A stretch of DNA of 64,000 nt, taken from contig CAJNDS010002329.1 in assembly GCA_905221605.1 (NCBI GenBank), forward strand, positions 321,501-385,500, in the 5' to 3' direction. Numbering within the stretch: the first letter of the stretch is position 1; each line of letters starts with the position of its first letter. The notes below the pieces were generated by a model, which did no database searches, was not told the origin of the DNA, and saw only the letters and a list, made by a program, of their open reading frames with translations. Shown one piece after another: positions 8,040 to 20,927 of the stretch. The translations under genes and the position numbers were made by a program. This DNA comes from Symbiodinium natans (taxonomy: Eukaryota; Sar; Dinophyceae; Suessiales; Symbiodiniaceae).

Positions 8040-8560
8040 GATTTTGGCCCAGGATCTGCGGGTGCCAGTTAACCCCCCGCATATTTGCCACCTTTCCATT
8101 TCCCCCTCGCTAAGCTTAAAGAAGGCACGGCTTCTGGATTTGATGGATCAGTTCGTGAGATCGATAAGCACGCCCTATGTTTTGAAACGCATCATACTTG
8201 AGCACTACAATCAATGCCTTGGACAGGCAGAAGTTCCGGATCATTGAAGATGTCTGAGTCGTCATGTTGGTGAAGAACCATTACTGTGAATCTGATTTGG
8301 ACGGTCGTATCAGGGAAAGACAGTATGGATTTAGGAAGTTTCGATCGACCAGCCCCCATACATGTCTTGCGGCTGGTAGAAATTTATTAGAGACACTTTT
8401 CATGCCTTTTTGTTCTCGATTGGTTTGGAGCTTTTGACTCAGTTACTTTCATCTCATTTATGGGAGTTCTTTGCGCGCATGATCAATGTGATCATGTCTC
8501 TGTATAGAGCACCCACGTTTGTGGTACGTGACTTAGGACTGATTTTTTCTCGCCTGCCAA
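8040..8560 (+). pseudogene. Decayed LINE reverse transcriptase fragment
   Basis: Pieces of a non-LTR reverse transcriptase can be read only by changing frame. In order: SGFDGSVREIDKHA (about 8130), HYNQCLGQAEVPDHW (about 8200-8245), RQYGFRKFRST (about 8320), DWFGAFDSV (about 8420, the motif-A region) and MINVIMSLYRAPTFVV (about 8480-8525). The spacing fits a LINE RT. Frameshifts and stops show it is dead. It lies only 180 bp beyond the YR element. The downstream part of the RT could not be followed. Confidence 0.55.
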
Positions 8561-11500
8561 ACCAGAGGCTAAGGTTGCCCACTTTCGCCGTAACCTTTTC
8601 TCCTTTATTCTTGCGCGCCCCATTCACGACGTTGAATCGCGCTACACGCACCAATACGGCGAAATACCAGGTTGTTTTGATACGATGCTGCGAGCTCAAG
8701 TGGCTTCAGGCATTCCTGCAAGAGCGCATCGCAAGCCATGCCAAGATAGGAAGCTCTTTTGTTGCTGGGCTTGGTTCTTTCTCCACCCATTCGTATGGTT
8801 GGCATGTAATTGATTGAGTACCCGCATTGATGTCTTCGGTCAATGGCCACGACAACAATCCCGAACTCGACGAGCTTGCAGCGGTATGTGCTATGCGAGC
8901 ACCTTTGTGTTGCTGCGAGTGGCTGCTGTGGGAACAGGAGTTGGGTTTGTTATCTGGGCAACTTCCCATGTACCAATGTGAGCTCATGGCTGCCATGGCC
9001 TCCGTGTTCCACCTCCAGCTATTGCCCGAATGTCCCCTTTCCCTTAAAATGCTTGGGGGATGCGGCGTTGGAGCTGCCTGGGCCGGTCCTGGGATGCATC
9101 CGAAGCTTTCACCAGCCTTGGACTTAAAAGACCCCAGGGTCGGAGATGAAGGAGATGAAGGAGGGCCGAACTGTTTAAAGCATCTAGACATGCTTCGGGA
9201 GAATTGCTGCAGAATGGAAGCATCCATGCGCCATGAAGTTGACGCATCCAAAAAGCTTAGATGCTTGGCTGACAAAGGCGTCCATTCGCGCAAGTGGCGA
9301 GACCGAAGCAACGAATCTTTAATGGCCATGACGAGTCAAATGAAAATGATAAGCCAGCCCACAGAAGCCCAAACTAGGTGCTTTCTGTCAACACGCAAGC
9401 TGCAACTCAGGGTGGCAGCACCGACACGTTTCAGACCAGCTAAGGGACAGTGATTCAGTTAAAAACACTCAATGTTTTGGTGGTTTATGGAGCGGAGCGT
9501 GCCACCCTTTTTATCCTGCGCAATAGGATCCATAGTACGATAGAGCAAGGTATTATCCACGTAAACGAATGATGTGCTTGAAGAATCTCAGCTTGGGTGT
9601 AAAACAATTAAGACAATGTAAAATCTGTCAAACGGCTTGCTTGAGTTGCATGAGTTCTGGTCCGGCCTTGGCCTCCGTGAGGACTCAGCCCAGTGAGCTC
9701 TCGAGGTCTTCGACAAGCAAGATGATCTTCAAAAACAAATGCACACAAAGTCCACACAAAAGCCAGATTGTTTCCACTTGATCGTTTTCAGTCAGCATAT
9801 TTGAGCACAGACAGCATGTTGACATTCAATTCGATGCATACTTTGTAAGGGTGTGTGGACATGCTGTTTCCACGAAAACTTATAACTGTTAAAGCTTATG
9901 GTCCTGGTTGTCTTGGCAGTAGTGGAATGTTTCGTCAGCATGCCGCGCCCGTCGTTGAAGCCACCCAGCGTGGCTCCTTCTGATGCCGGTTTGCTGCCGC
10001 AGGACGATTTGTGCAGAGACGGTTTCCCATGAGCATGTGGATTAATTGTTGTTGAACATGCCCAAACCATGAAACGTGCGTGTAAGCTTCACCTCATGCC
10101 ACCTTGCAGGAAGATGTTGCCAAAGGACCGCGCTCCCTTTCGCCACCGAGGCTCGTTGCTTCACCATGGTACTGAAATTGGTAAGGCGTGATGCAGCTGC
10201 TTGGTGTTTTTTGCGGGGCATGCTTGTGATAAGACTTCTGAATATCTCTGTTCGAAAAGCCTTTCAACAGTAGTTTTAGCATGAAAACGTGTTGGCCCTA
10301 GCCATGAGAGTTTCGATGAACCACCTGGCAGGTTCTTCCGAGCCGTTGAGTCGAATCTGCAATGCAAGGCAGTGACATGCTGGGACCATAAGATTGTCAG
10401 AATCGAGTTCCTGCCAAAATGTAGGCAGAAAGCCCGCGTGGAATTGCACCTCGAGAATTCTTCCAAGGTGCGGGAGCAGATAGGTCGTTTTCTTGGGTGC
10501 ATCGCCGGGAAAAGCCTCTGTTGTTGCGGATTGTGTTACTGCTGCTGAAGTAGACAGTCAATTTGGATAGGCCAACTCCTACATCTCAGTCATTTTGTCT
10601 CTCGCTTGTGCCAGATGGTATGACAGCTACAGCGCGCTTGCGATTAGATGAGGCAACGAGATTGTTCCCGGAGGCGTGCATATGTCAATTCGAGCTTCTG
10701 TTAAGAAGCACTGATGCACTAGGCTAGTGCTAGGCTTCTCGTCTGGTGTTCCATGATTTGTTGAACTCACAGAATGCATTGGCGCCGTGCACAGGCTCAT
10801 CGACCACCGCACGCAAAAAAGGAGCACGTGGCCTGGTGATGCCTCGTGTTTTCAGGCTGCGGCCTGCACAGAAATTGTGCAGCATGCAGGATGCAAGTCC
10901 GGGCGTTGCCATGCCTCGCAGGCCGCGTTTCAAGTAAGAGTACAAATGCTAATTGTGAGCAGCTAACACTCTCGTGTTTTGGCACATTGGCACACTTGGT
11001 CCTGGTGGAGGAATGGTACATTCGATCAGCAAAGGCGCGCTGCACAAAGATCGCCCGCGGGACTGGGCGCCCGCAATCGGGGCATTCTACTGGAAGGCTG
11101 GTCAGCCGAGGATGCCTAGCCTGAAGCCGAAAGCAAAGCAGAAACGCAGGTCCTACGCATCGGGCAATGTTTGCATCTTGTCAGCTATTTAGTTTAGGCA
11201 CACAAGAAGCGGGTGTGAGTGCTACGAGTCTTGGTCCACCCAGTATGACGTGCAGGGTTCAGTGTGCCATTCACTGCCAACAACTTCGAAGAATGGACCG
11301 ACTTGGTGCTCGATTTTGATAGCTGTATTTGCTTCAGAAAATTTGAAGCTGTAAACGCAACTGCAGAGCAGGAATGCAGACCTTTCACACGCTTCAAGCG
11401 CCTGTCCACGCCCATCAGGCCTGGAAGTTCATGCTGATTCATGCGTGTGTGAGATTGTAAGCCCGTTTCTTTCGCTGTGGATGTCAAGTCGTAAGTTGGA

Positions 11501-12270
11501 CTGGGTGTTCGCTGTCTACGTGTCTTGGTGCATACTTCACCAAGCAGGCATGATGGCCTGGAAACTTAGTTGCTAGCAGCTGCTAAAGCTTTGCCAGCAC
11601 CTGCTTTGTGCCGGTACTTGATTGCCGTTCATGGCTCGGGCTCGGGGTGGAAAATTGCTCTCAGCTCTGCAGCTTGGACGCTGACAAGAATGATCCCAAG
11701 TGCTATGCTGTTCAAGTTGGGCGGCTTTTAGGTGCTCGTGCTCAGTCAGTTGCCTGAGGTGATGTCGAGGCCTTTGCCTATCTTCGAGGGATGCGCCAGC
11801 CAACGAAGTTGGGGCGATGCTGAGAAGGATCGGCTTCATGAACCTTGAGATTGCAGTCTGCACATGTGGTAGATTGAATCAGCTGCAAATGCATTGTTTC
11901 GATTTTTGGTTTCAGATCTCCACGGTTGCAGGTTGGCTTTTCATATCTTTTTGCCGCTTGGATCCAAACTTATCAGGCATGCAAATGCGGAAGTGCTACG
12001 GGTACTCTAGGCTTGTGGTGATCGTGTTCTCGACATACCTGCTGCAGGTCCGGCTTAACTCGAGCTGTTTCCGTGCAGCCATCTGCGGCTGAGACAGGGC
12101 ATCTCTCTCATGTTTTTGCTTTTGGGGCAGCTGCCACGTCAAAGAGCTCCAAATCCATGGCCTGGCACAAGGGCACATGCTGCATCAAAGACGGCGTCGC
12201 ACAGCACGTCAGCACTTCGTAGTTCTGCAGAGCAGGCACGCTTATGCTGGCCCCCCTCCGTTTCCGGTGA
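8561..12270. other. No recognisable gene
   Basis: Short ORFs exist on both strands (for example 8827-9453 +) but none shows a domain or convincing coding character, and no array stands out. It may hold unrecognised small exons. Confidence 0.4.
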
Positions 12271-12271
12271 A

Positions 12272-12311
12272 CAGTGCAGTGCAGTGCGGTGCAGTGCAGT
12301 GCAGTGCAGTC
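12272..12311 (+). repeat. (GCAGT)n microsatellite
   Basis: About eight 5-bp GCAGT units with one GCGGT variant. A CT-rich run follows at about 12,580-12,606. Confidence 0.85.
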
Positions 12312-14350
12312 TGTATGAATGCTTTCCCCAACAGCCCTTGCTGAGACTTTCAGGCCGCTCACCAATACTACATGGCAACTGGGAGGCGCTGCAGTGGCTG
12401 TTGAACCCATGTCTGAGTCATGATAGCTGATAGTTGATGACTACCTCCAGCCTGTGTCAACATCAAGGGCTCTTTTCAGGTTTCCTCCGTGGTTTCTGCC
12501 GCAGGATGGTGTGGAGGACCTTCGCCTTCCTATTTGTTGTTGCAGCGACACACGATGTGCACTTGCGAATCAGTCATGCTCTCTCTCTCTCTCTCAGTCT
12601 CTCTCGTGTTGCTTATGCCCAGTTTGTGCGAAACGTATGTCTGTGTTGCAGATGTTGGCAGCAGGAAGACGGGCACATGCATGTAGTGTACGCGCTGGAT
12701 ATCAGCCGTAACGTGCTGAAGGCAGCACTTGCCAGCATGGTTAGTCTCAGTGTGCTCCTTACGCCGACTATCTGCAAACTCGTCGGGGAATAAGTAGTCG
12801 ACAGACTTCCAGGTCGTCATTTTTCGGAGCCGAGTTCTCTCACAATTCACGTGATTGGGCTCGCAACTCAGCAAAAATGCAGTGCGTTGCCGCGCCTTAT
12901 GGTGATTTGAGACTTCGCTGCAGGGATACCGTTGATGTTCTCGAGCAGGTCCCTGACCTACACTCTGTCTCACCAGAGCTTTTTCCAAAAAATTGGAACG
13001 ATTGTCAGAAGAACATTTAGAGAATTGTGTTTTCCAGGAGCTGGTGACGTGCTTCTTCAAAGTCATGGGCAATCAGGCAGTCCAAGGGACAAGAAATCTT
13101 GAGTCAATATTGAGGGTCGATGGGCAGGGGAGTTGCCGAGTGTGAAATAGCCCATTCGAACCCCTGACGAAGCTGCTCCTGTCATTCGATTTGACAGGCA
13201 ACACCTCATGTGCAGCTGCACGAGATTCATACTGTGCCGGATGTGATGCTGAAGCAATCGGCCTCAGCACTGGGTCGTGAGGTAGGCTTGTTCCTCCCTC
13301 TATCTGCATGACATGGGGCCGGAGACCAGGTATGCACGTAGAACGCTGCGACCACAAGACGATGCCAACACGGATGCTTTCATGAGGCACAGATGAAGTC
13401 TGAGCAATCCCAGGTTAACAGTCATGCTCACTTGTCTTGTTGCTAGGAGTGCCAGCTTGCAGATGACCCGTTTCTACTTGCACCAGTGCCCTCGGCACAT
13501 GCTCTCGGCACATGGCTTCTTAATATCGGGGCCAGCGCAAACAAGTGTGGGGAGATCTGAGGAGTGGTGGCGTGCTTTTTAGTAGAGGTATTTGCCACCC
13601 TCAGCCTCTCGAGCACTGTGGCTCGATGCTGATACTCTCGCCCGACGCCTTGGCAAAAACATCTAGAGAGCAAAATGGCAAAGCCCGAGCTTTTGTGCAT
13701 TTTGCTGAGGTGATGACCGACATCATGCCCCTTTACCAGTTCAACATGGTACATGCTGTTGCTGCAGTGCCCGATGGGGCAGGCACCGTTCTCGAGTCGT
13801 CAACAATGGTGCAAGTGTCGCCCAGTCCCCCCCCTTTCCCCCCCCATGGTGTGGTACCCTCCGAGCCCCCCGTGGTTGGGGTGGGTGGGGTTTAGTGTTT
13901 ATCTCAATCTGGCTCGGCGAGGGATCACTGACGCCAGATGCCATGCTGTGATTTCCCCCAGCGCGGGCACTTGACCGGCGAAAGGCGTGGAGGAGGTCGT
14001 GGCCGAACACATATGGCATGCGGCATCCCACCTCCTTCCACCAATCCCCTGCCCAAGTCGACAACGTCTCCAACAAAGTGTCGCGTTGGCAGGCGAGCAC
14101 GTGGGCGCGGTGTTGTGCCGCAGCTCCTCCAACCCTCCCGCCACTGTGTAGTGGCCAGCGGCCAGCGTGCCTGCACCCGCATCAGCTCCTCGATGAGCTC
14201 TACCTCCAGCACCTTAGCATCCGTCAGAGTGGCGGGCTATTTCCGCAGCCAGGCTAACAGGGGCTGCCGGGCGATAAGGAATGCGGCTAGCTGGAATGCT
14301 AGAAGCGTCGGGCGAGCTTGGGAAAGAATGTACACAACTACAGAGACATT
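12312..14350. other. No firm gene; one possible exon near 13,630-13,800
   Basis: The + strand stretch at 13,630-13,800 reads without stops (for example FVHFAEVMTDIMPLYQFNMV) and looks more protein-like than its surroundings, but it matches no family recognised here. The rest shows nothing. Confidence 0.25.
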
Positions 14351-14494
14351 CGAGCAGCAAAACAATCCCCCCGCACTGTAGCCCCTAAACCCTAATCCCG
14401 CCCTCGAGCAGCAAAACAATCCCCCCGCACTGTAGCCCCTAAACCCTAATCCCTAAACCCCTAAACTCCTAAACCCCTAAACCCCTAAACCCCG
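14351..14494 (-). repeat. Tandem 54-bp duplication merging into CCCTAAAC telomere-like repeats
   Basis: A 54-bp unit starting CGAGCAGCAAAACAATCCCC occurs at 14,351-14,404 and again from 14,405. Both end in CCCTAAACCCTAATCCC, and the second runs into CCCTAAACCC-type units up to 14,494. On the minus strand this reads TTTAGGG, the telomere unit of dinoflagellates and plants. Confidence 0.85.
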
Positions 14495-14498
14495 GCAA

Positions 14499-15465
14499 GT
14501 ATGGTTTGTTTGGAAAGAGAAGGACCCCAAGGCATGGAATATTCAGCATGGTCGTTCACATAGAGATATCTCCGAGGCAAAGTCTGATTTTGATGCATGG
14601 TGCATTTACCACGACGATTTGGCTGATTTCTTTGCAAAAAAGGCCAGCCGTGAGCGACCCGTGCAGCAGAAGCAGATTTATTGTCATGCTGCCCGAGAAG
14701 GGGCTCGCCTTGAAAAGACGTCCAAACACATCTTCTTTACCTTGCAGAGTCGTGTGTTGCAACAAGCAGGTTCTGGCCAGAAGCGGCCAGCCACCCCTGA
14801 AGCAAAAGCACATGAACAGCAGCGGGTCTTCAAGAATGAGGTCACGATTGAAACCCCGCTTGTTCAGGAGATGCAGTTTGCAAATTCATTGCTGTGTCCG
14901 CGTTTCCGTTGGGTGTTAGCGCAGTGGACGCAAGGCAAGTGGCTTTCAAGCGAAGCCGGGATTAGTTTGGCAGAAATTTATGTCACATGTATTGAACAAA
15001 CTGGATGGGTTGTGCCTGTGAATGTTGGTTCTTGGAGGCAGGAGCAACTTCCTGAATGCTGGAGATCAAAAGTTCCTTCAGCGTGGCTGCATGAAACAAG
15101 CTATGCGAATCTCCTTCTGTGCAGAACGACTTTTGCTAAGCAGCTGACGATATTCCTTCATTCTTTCAAGTAGTTACTGCGACTTCTCAATATTCCATGC
15201 GCATGTTGCCGAGGCCCAGCTTTGACTTCACTAGGACATGGGGCCGCAGTCTCCATGGTGACCATGGCGCCCTATGCTGCGTGCCACGAAGGATCCGAAT
15301 CTTGAAACAACACATGCGAGGCCTTTTATTCTCGGCCTTCGGTAAAGTCCGCCTTGACCCAGTGACAAACCCTTGTGAATCACTGGTGGCGCAAGAGCCG
15401 CCGCAAGTTATTTGGAATAGGTATTATCAGGCCAACAAACGCCGACAGCGGCAGGCCTAGATGTG
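14499..15465 (+). pseudogene. LINE-type ORF tail: end of RNase H domain plus C-terminal region, broken by stops
   Basis: The open frame at 14,499-15,173 reads across an RNase H-like end (about 14,580-14,640: SDFDAWCIYHDDLADFFAKK; the pattern D-x-W...N/D-x-x-A-D-x-x-A closes retroelement RNase H domains). A long tail follows, with WVLAQWTQGKW and TGWVVPVNVGSW. After the TAG at 15,171 the same frame continues in a protein-like way (LTSLGHGAAVSM) with further stops, so this is a decayed copy. It starts directly after one CCCTAAA tract (to 14,494) and is followed by another at 15,547-15,600, so the fragment is bracketed by telomere-like repeats. Confidence 0.5.
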
Positions 15466-15546
15466 ATCTTTTCGAGTGCTCTCTGCTAATTGCACATATA
15501 TGCTTCGCCCGAACTTTCGTCCGAAGTGTCTGATGATTGCATGCAT

Positions 15547-15600
15547 AAACCCCTAAACCCCTAAACCCCTAGACCCTTAAACCCCTAAACCCCTAAGCCC
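15547..15600 (-). repeat. CCCCTAAA telomere-like tract
   Basis: Seven units of CCCCTAAA or CCCTTAAA type, downstream of the LINE fragment and in the same orientation as the tract at 14,381-14,494. Confidence 0.85.
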
Positions 15601-18100
15601 TCGCCTAATTTCTTCGCACTGGTCGCTTTTGGCACCAAGCCCTTTCATTATCGGCAGGCTCAGTCCTGGGCCCCTGGGGCTCTATTCAAAGCTATGGCAA
15701 GGGCGAGCTTGTCAATGCAGTGCTAGCCAGTTTCGTGTTGCCTTCTGCTGACGCTCGGTGGCGGCAAGGCACGCCTCGTTGCCCGACTTCCAGAGGGGTC
15801 TCTTGAAGCGAACATCTCCCCTTCCGACACCGTTTTACCCAAGACGAGTTGTCAGGAGCCAAATCGGACGGCTTGTCGTAGGATCAAATCCCGGACGCCT
15901 CGGCGCAGCCCGGCGACGACTTCATGGCGACTTGCGACTTCCAAGTCTTGTCTCGCCGTGAGAGTTGGTACGTCTGGTACGTAGTACGTGTAAAAAAGCC
16001 CGTTCCAAAACAACCATATGGTAAGTTCGTGCGTCGTATATGCATATGGAAGTCAGGTCTTGCACTTGCAGAAAGTTTCAAAAAAGCGTTCCTGACATGT
16101 GCTTGTAGTCGCTTTATGTCGCATCGCTCGGTTTTTTACGCATCAATCGGCGTCCACATTGGGGAACTGCATTCCCCAGAGTATATCCCCTGATGTGGCG
16201 AAGTCGGCCTCGTCGTCAATTGCGCAGCATCTACATGCTTTTTTGCATGTTGGCAGTGCCTTAAGAAACCCTAGCCCCTCAGCCCAAAACCCGACACATC
16301 GATCGGCGTTCACTTTGGGGAACGGCACTCCCCAGATTATATCTCTTGATGTGTCGAAATCGGGCTCGTGCAGGCTTCTACATGTCTTCGGGAGTTGCAA
16401 GTTAAGTAGCGGATGATTGTTGGGGGTTGGTCTCGGTCACCCTGATCGCCGCCGCGACAACTCGACCAACCCCCCGGCGGTTTAATCGACTTAGGGGTTC
16501 CTCACTTAGTTGGATTTTCTAGCGTCTCCCTGGTGATTAATTAGCTGTTGAAACATAGTTCAAATGCTAGAAAACGTGCTGAAAACGTTGGCGTCCGCGG
16601 CAAATCCGGCAGTTTGACCCATGTTGGTTGTTTGCTTAAGTTCCAGCGTCTACTTGGGGGTTGTTGTGTCCTGATGTTTAATTCCGCCGCTGATGTGTAT
16701 TCCTGCTATGTAGCGTCCACAGTGGGCTGATGTGTGTTTCTCGCGACCTGATGTGAGATATGCCCGCCGCAAGTAGTTTGCACTTGTGCTAACAGGTCGG
16801 TACTTGGCAGGGGGGTGGGGGCAACAGTCATTGTCGCTGATGTGCAGGCCTTGATGATGAAACCCTTTTTCTACAACAAGTATCCACCAACTTCTCAGAG
16901 GCTTCGTGTTGGCTTTTTGCTCTCTGGATGCTGTTCTTTGAACACCTTCCTCTGCAGGCCCAAAGCTTCATTCCAGCACCGGGGGCTCATCACTTCAAAA
17001 CATCTGTGCTGCTCGGCCGAATTTTGGAGGTTTGTCTCATTGTGCGCGGCCCGGACTGGTTTTTGCTTACGTTGAGGATGTTGGTGGACATCCATCGGTG
17101 GAGGACTTTCAGCTTAAGCAATGGGCAAGCTTCAGAATTCCGTGGGTAAGTGAAGCGCGCACTGCAGGCAGAGGCAGCTGCATTTGGATCTCGAGGCTGT
17201 TGTGCAGGGCCCCACCTGCTGCCGCTTGCACATGCCGCTTGCACATGCCATCGTCATGTTTACGGTTTACTGACAGGAACTTGCGGGCCTTGTTCACGAA
17301 CACAGCACCGTGGTAATGTTCTCAGATTGCGTTGTGTTGCGGCCAAAGAATGCAGCAGAGTTCTGACCGTAGCGGCGTTGCAAGGACCAGATGCTGCTGA
17401 ACTTAGGGTTGCACTCTCAGTTCGATGAGCTGAACGGCCGTTGGATGCTGGGCTGCCGTCAAAGAAAGCAGCAGTTCAGAGAGAAGCATGTGTGGATTCT
17501 GTTTCCAAGCTTCGCGGCTCGAATAAGTACCGGCTACCTCATTCCTTGAATCCTTGTTCCTCATGCCTGACTTGGTCAGCAATACTTGTGGTCTGTGAAG
17601 GGTTTCACTTTGGCTGCACTGGACTCTGAAGTCGGATTTCTGCAAGGAATGTTGATTGTGCCTCCGAGACGGATATCATAAAATCTGCATCGCCCTAAAC
17701 TCAGCATATCTCAGCTTGCAGACCAGCATGAAATGGGCGGGTCGAAGAATTGGTGGCTTATTCTCACAATACATGCTTGCAAGAGTTCGTGAAAGAATCA
17801 GCTGGCAAGGATTCTGCATTGTCAATGGATGGGAAACGGCCGAAAGAAGATCTCAAGAGGCCACAGCTGCTCAGTTTGGGAATGGGTTGTTTGCTGAGCG
17901 AGTGAAGGCCTGTGGAATCTGCATGATGAACATGGTGGATGTATACGCATCTTGGAGTGCACATACTCCTTCACCCTGTTCACTCTCGCCCAGGGCCCCC
18001 ATGGTGAATTGTGTCATTGAGTCACATGCGCTGCGCTTTTCCGATGCTTGTGGAGGAACTCCGATGTCTGCAGCGTCAGCTTCTTTGCCGCAAGTAGATA
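15601..18100. other. No recognisable gene; paired hairpin repeats inside
   Basis: Apart from the duplicated hairpin unit at 16,139-16,376 no structured signal is seen. ORFs such as 17,656-18,123 (+) lack any domain. Confidence 0.35.
16139..16376 (+). repeat. Duplicated ~75-bp unit with a GGGGAA...TTCCCC hairpin
   Basis: The unit at about 16,141-16,215 (CATCAATCGGCGTCCAC, then TTGGGGAACTGCATTCCCCA, then CCTGATGTGGCGAAGTCGG) is repeated at about 16,299-16,375 with about 80% identity. Each contains a short stem with a 5-base loop. Spacing is about 158 bp. Confidence 0.75.
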
Positions 18101-18104
18101 TACG

Positions 18105-18310
18105 AGTATTCATGTATAGTTAAGTATATTTATGTTTCAAGTATATGTAAATAAGTTTAGGTATGTTAGAGTATATTTAAATATGTGTAAGTGTATTTAG
18201 TAAATACTTAAGCATGTTTTACTACATTAAGAATACTTTTGTTTATGTACGTCTTTTCAAGTATGCTTAAGTACATGTCAGCACATCCAGTAATATCTAA
18301 GTATATTTAG
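18105..18310 (+). repeat. AT-rich degenerate AAGTATATTTA repeat
   Basis: About 200 bp built from imperfect 10-12-bp units such as AAGTATATTTA, AAGTATGTTTA and AAGTACATTT. It is far more AT-rich than the surroundings. It could be an old minisatellite or a matrix-attachment-like stretch (inference). Confidence 0.7.
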
Positions 18311-18810
18311 ATACATTTGTGTGGCGATTCGAGTTGTCTCTTGCGAAGCTACGAGAACGTCGAGGTATGCTATGTATTCACTGGTGATAGAGTAGCTTCG
18401 GGGAAAACATCCCAAATCACGCGGGGAGACTTCGTCGTGTCTTGGAAGACCAACGTCGGACATCACATGGAGAGGTAACGTAGGAAAACCACGCAGTGGG
18501 GCATCAAGAACCTGCCAAGTTGCGACCGCAGCATGCTGGCAGCATGGCACTCGGACGGACAGAAACGCGGGTGCGGAAGTCCGATGTTCGGTGCAATTGC
18601 ACGTGGCTCAGAAGAGTGCATCGGCGAGGGAGACGCTTGCGACCATGAGTGCATCTGCTACAACTCGTTGCTCACAAGGCATGCGTCACACAATCCACGC
18701 GACAACGAAACTCAAATACCAAAACCCTAAGCCCTAACTCTACATGAGCAAGCGCATGCAACGCCAAAACCCCCAGCCATTCAAATAAGTAAGGGGTGGA
18801 CACGAATGCC

Positions 18811-18984
18811 CAAAACCCTGTAAAACGATGGGAACACTTGAAAAGCGCCACCCCTAAGTTAATGAACCGTTGGGTGTGCTATAGCCTTGATTTTTCCCAA
18901 AGGGACACCTACAAACATCAAGCGTGGATAATTGATGCTAAAACCTTGTAAAACGACTGGAACACTTGAAAAGCGACACCCCTC
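18811..18984 (+). repeat. Two dispersed copies of a ~46-bp repeat
   Basis: Copy 1 (18,811-18,855) and copy 2 (18,938-18,984) share AAAACCYTGTAAAACGA, then GGAACACTTGAAAAGCG and ACCCCT. They are 127 bp apart in the same orientation. Confidence 0.75.
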
Positions 18985-19840
18985 ATATTGCGTCCATTAG
19001 CACCTCGAGCCGGTTTTGGCAGTCGCCCATGCCAGTACTCAAATCTTTAGCATCAAGCTTGCTGCAACTGAACAGTCGCTGTTGAACGTAGCCTTCAGAG
19101 GGAAGTGCAGGTGCGAAGTCCGACATCCAGCCCTAAACCGTATAAGGAACAACCCTAAACCCTGAACTTTTACGTCGTAGATTCGTTGTCTTACTTAGAA
19201 CATATCACAATGTTGTACATCACCTGGGCGCGCCTCGTTTTCCTGTCTTCGAACGAACGAAGGGATCACAGAACACGTGGATCGGTTACACGGGGGGGCA
19301 TGTATGGGAAAAACATTCACTTAACCGTCAATCCTGCAACACTACGTTCTAGACTCCCACAGTGTCTTTCGAAATGCACTCACGTGTAGGACTATCTGGT
19401 TCCGATCTTTATCATAATCTTTCACATCCTTATAAGGAGATCGGTGCCGCCGGTGCCATCATCCGATCTGAGAGATGAGAGATGATGCTCCAAGCCAAGA
19501 TTGCATTGTCCATGTTCGAGCAACGCATGGCCAGTCCGCTCTGTACCGCATCAAGAACAAGTCCCTTTTATTCCCAGCCTGTGCAGCTTTCTGGAAAGTG
19601 GCCGAATCAGCGTCTCGGGTAAAACTGTGTGGTCGGCTGGTAGCCGAGGGCAAGATGCAGTTTAGCGCAGGCCGGATATGTCCGTTGACATATGGCTCCA
19701 GTACATATCATGAAAACTGAACCGGCAGGAGGTGCAGTATGGTGCAGTCTAAGATGGGTTCTCAGGTATCAGATGTGGGCCGATCCAAGTAGTAGTCAAA
19801 AAAATTCAGAAGCTTTCTGGTTGTGTGATGTCAAAGAGCC

Positions 19841-20233
19841 ATGGCAGACGCAGATCCTGAAGAGAACAAGGATGTTTCAGAGGCACCTCCGGAGGTCCCT
19901 TGCCCCCTTGTCCGGGTGTCCTTATCTGCGATGGGCGTATCCCCTCTGATAGTGAGCATTCTAGGATATTCAGAAAAGGAGTCATGCATCAAGCTGGCCT
20001 TGTATGGCTTCTTGGACTTCACAGTGCTGGCCTCAATTTTGCCTTCGGAGTCAGCTCTGAGGAGAGCTTGGGTCATGTGGGTGCGAGGCTGTGATTGCAC
20101 GATTCTTCTTGGCCATTGGGCCGGGACCTCGCTCGGTGTAGACGGCGATGCATGTGACTCCCGTGTGATGTATCATGCTGACATACCAGGTCCGCTCTTC
20201 TTTGGATGGTCCGGTACTGTGTGTATCCGTTGA
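19841..20233 (+). CDS. Hypothetical ORF, 130 residues
   Basis: It starts with ATG (MADADPEENKDVSEAPPEV), has an acidic N-terminus and a hydrophobic middle (LALYGFLDFTVLASILP). No family is recognised. The remaining region 18,985-20,520 shows nothing else. It could be a fragment of a retroelement Gag or chance. Confidence 0.2.
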   Translation: MADADPEENKDVSEAPPEVPCPLVRVSLSAMGVSPLIVSILGYSEKESCIKLALYGFLDFTVLASILPSESALRRAWVMWVRGCDCTILLGHWAGTSLGVDGDACDSRVMYHADIPGPLFFGWSGTVCIR

Positions 20234-20560
20234 AGGAGGCACTGGGCAGGCTGGAGCACACTTGTCGACACGTGTCCAGAGACTGCAGACGGTCCATGAC
20301 GCATCATCTGTGTAGGTGCACAGATCGAGTTACAGCTTGGCCGCCCGTGTCAAGACAGTTCCCGCTTTTCTTGTGAAGGTTGGTTTTTTGGACGATTAAG
20401 CCTGTAGCTTTTTTGATTCAATCCTGTGGCTTTCAGTACGGCCTAGCCCCCTACTGAAAGGCTGTTTGGGTAGAAGGTATTGGCAGTGAGGGCATGAGGG
20501 TGCAAAGCAGACGCGTGCTATTTCGAAGATGGTCCCATTCAGTAGCCGTCTATGATGGAT

Positions 20561-20823
20561 GTCAATAGACACCTATATTGACCCTATGGGTTTTCCGATA
20601 AGTACCTATGCCGCCAACCTATTCTCAGCACACTAGACCCCTATGTATAGGCCCTTTCCCCTTTCCTATAGACCCCTATGCATAGACACTATCCGTTCAG
20701 CCATAGACCCCTATGCAAAAGGACCCTACCCCCAACCTATACCACCCCCCTATGTCGCATAGGCCCCTATGCCTTCTCGATGGGCCTCTACTGCCCTCAG
20801 AATAGAGCCTATACCCCTATGCC
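20561..20823 (+). repeat. Array of ATAGACCCCTATG units (left arm)
   Basis: At least six units, including CATAGACCCCTATG at 20,702-20,715 and TATAGACCCCTATGCATAG at about 20,668-20,686. Each full unit is a small palindrome (CATAG, 4 bases, CTATG). Confidence 0.8.
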
Positions 20824-20927
20824 ATGTCAATCCTGCTTCTTCTGTAGCTACAAGCCTTGGTCACTGCATCCCTAAACACCTCATCGGAGCAATCTACGTT
20901 CTTGATAACCTCCATGCGTGTCGTGTT

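Noticed and set aside
18120-18310. AT-rich block as a replication origin or centromere
   Set aside because: Only composition supports it; no known dinoflagellate origin or centromere motif can be compared.
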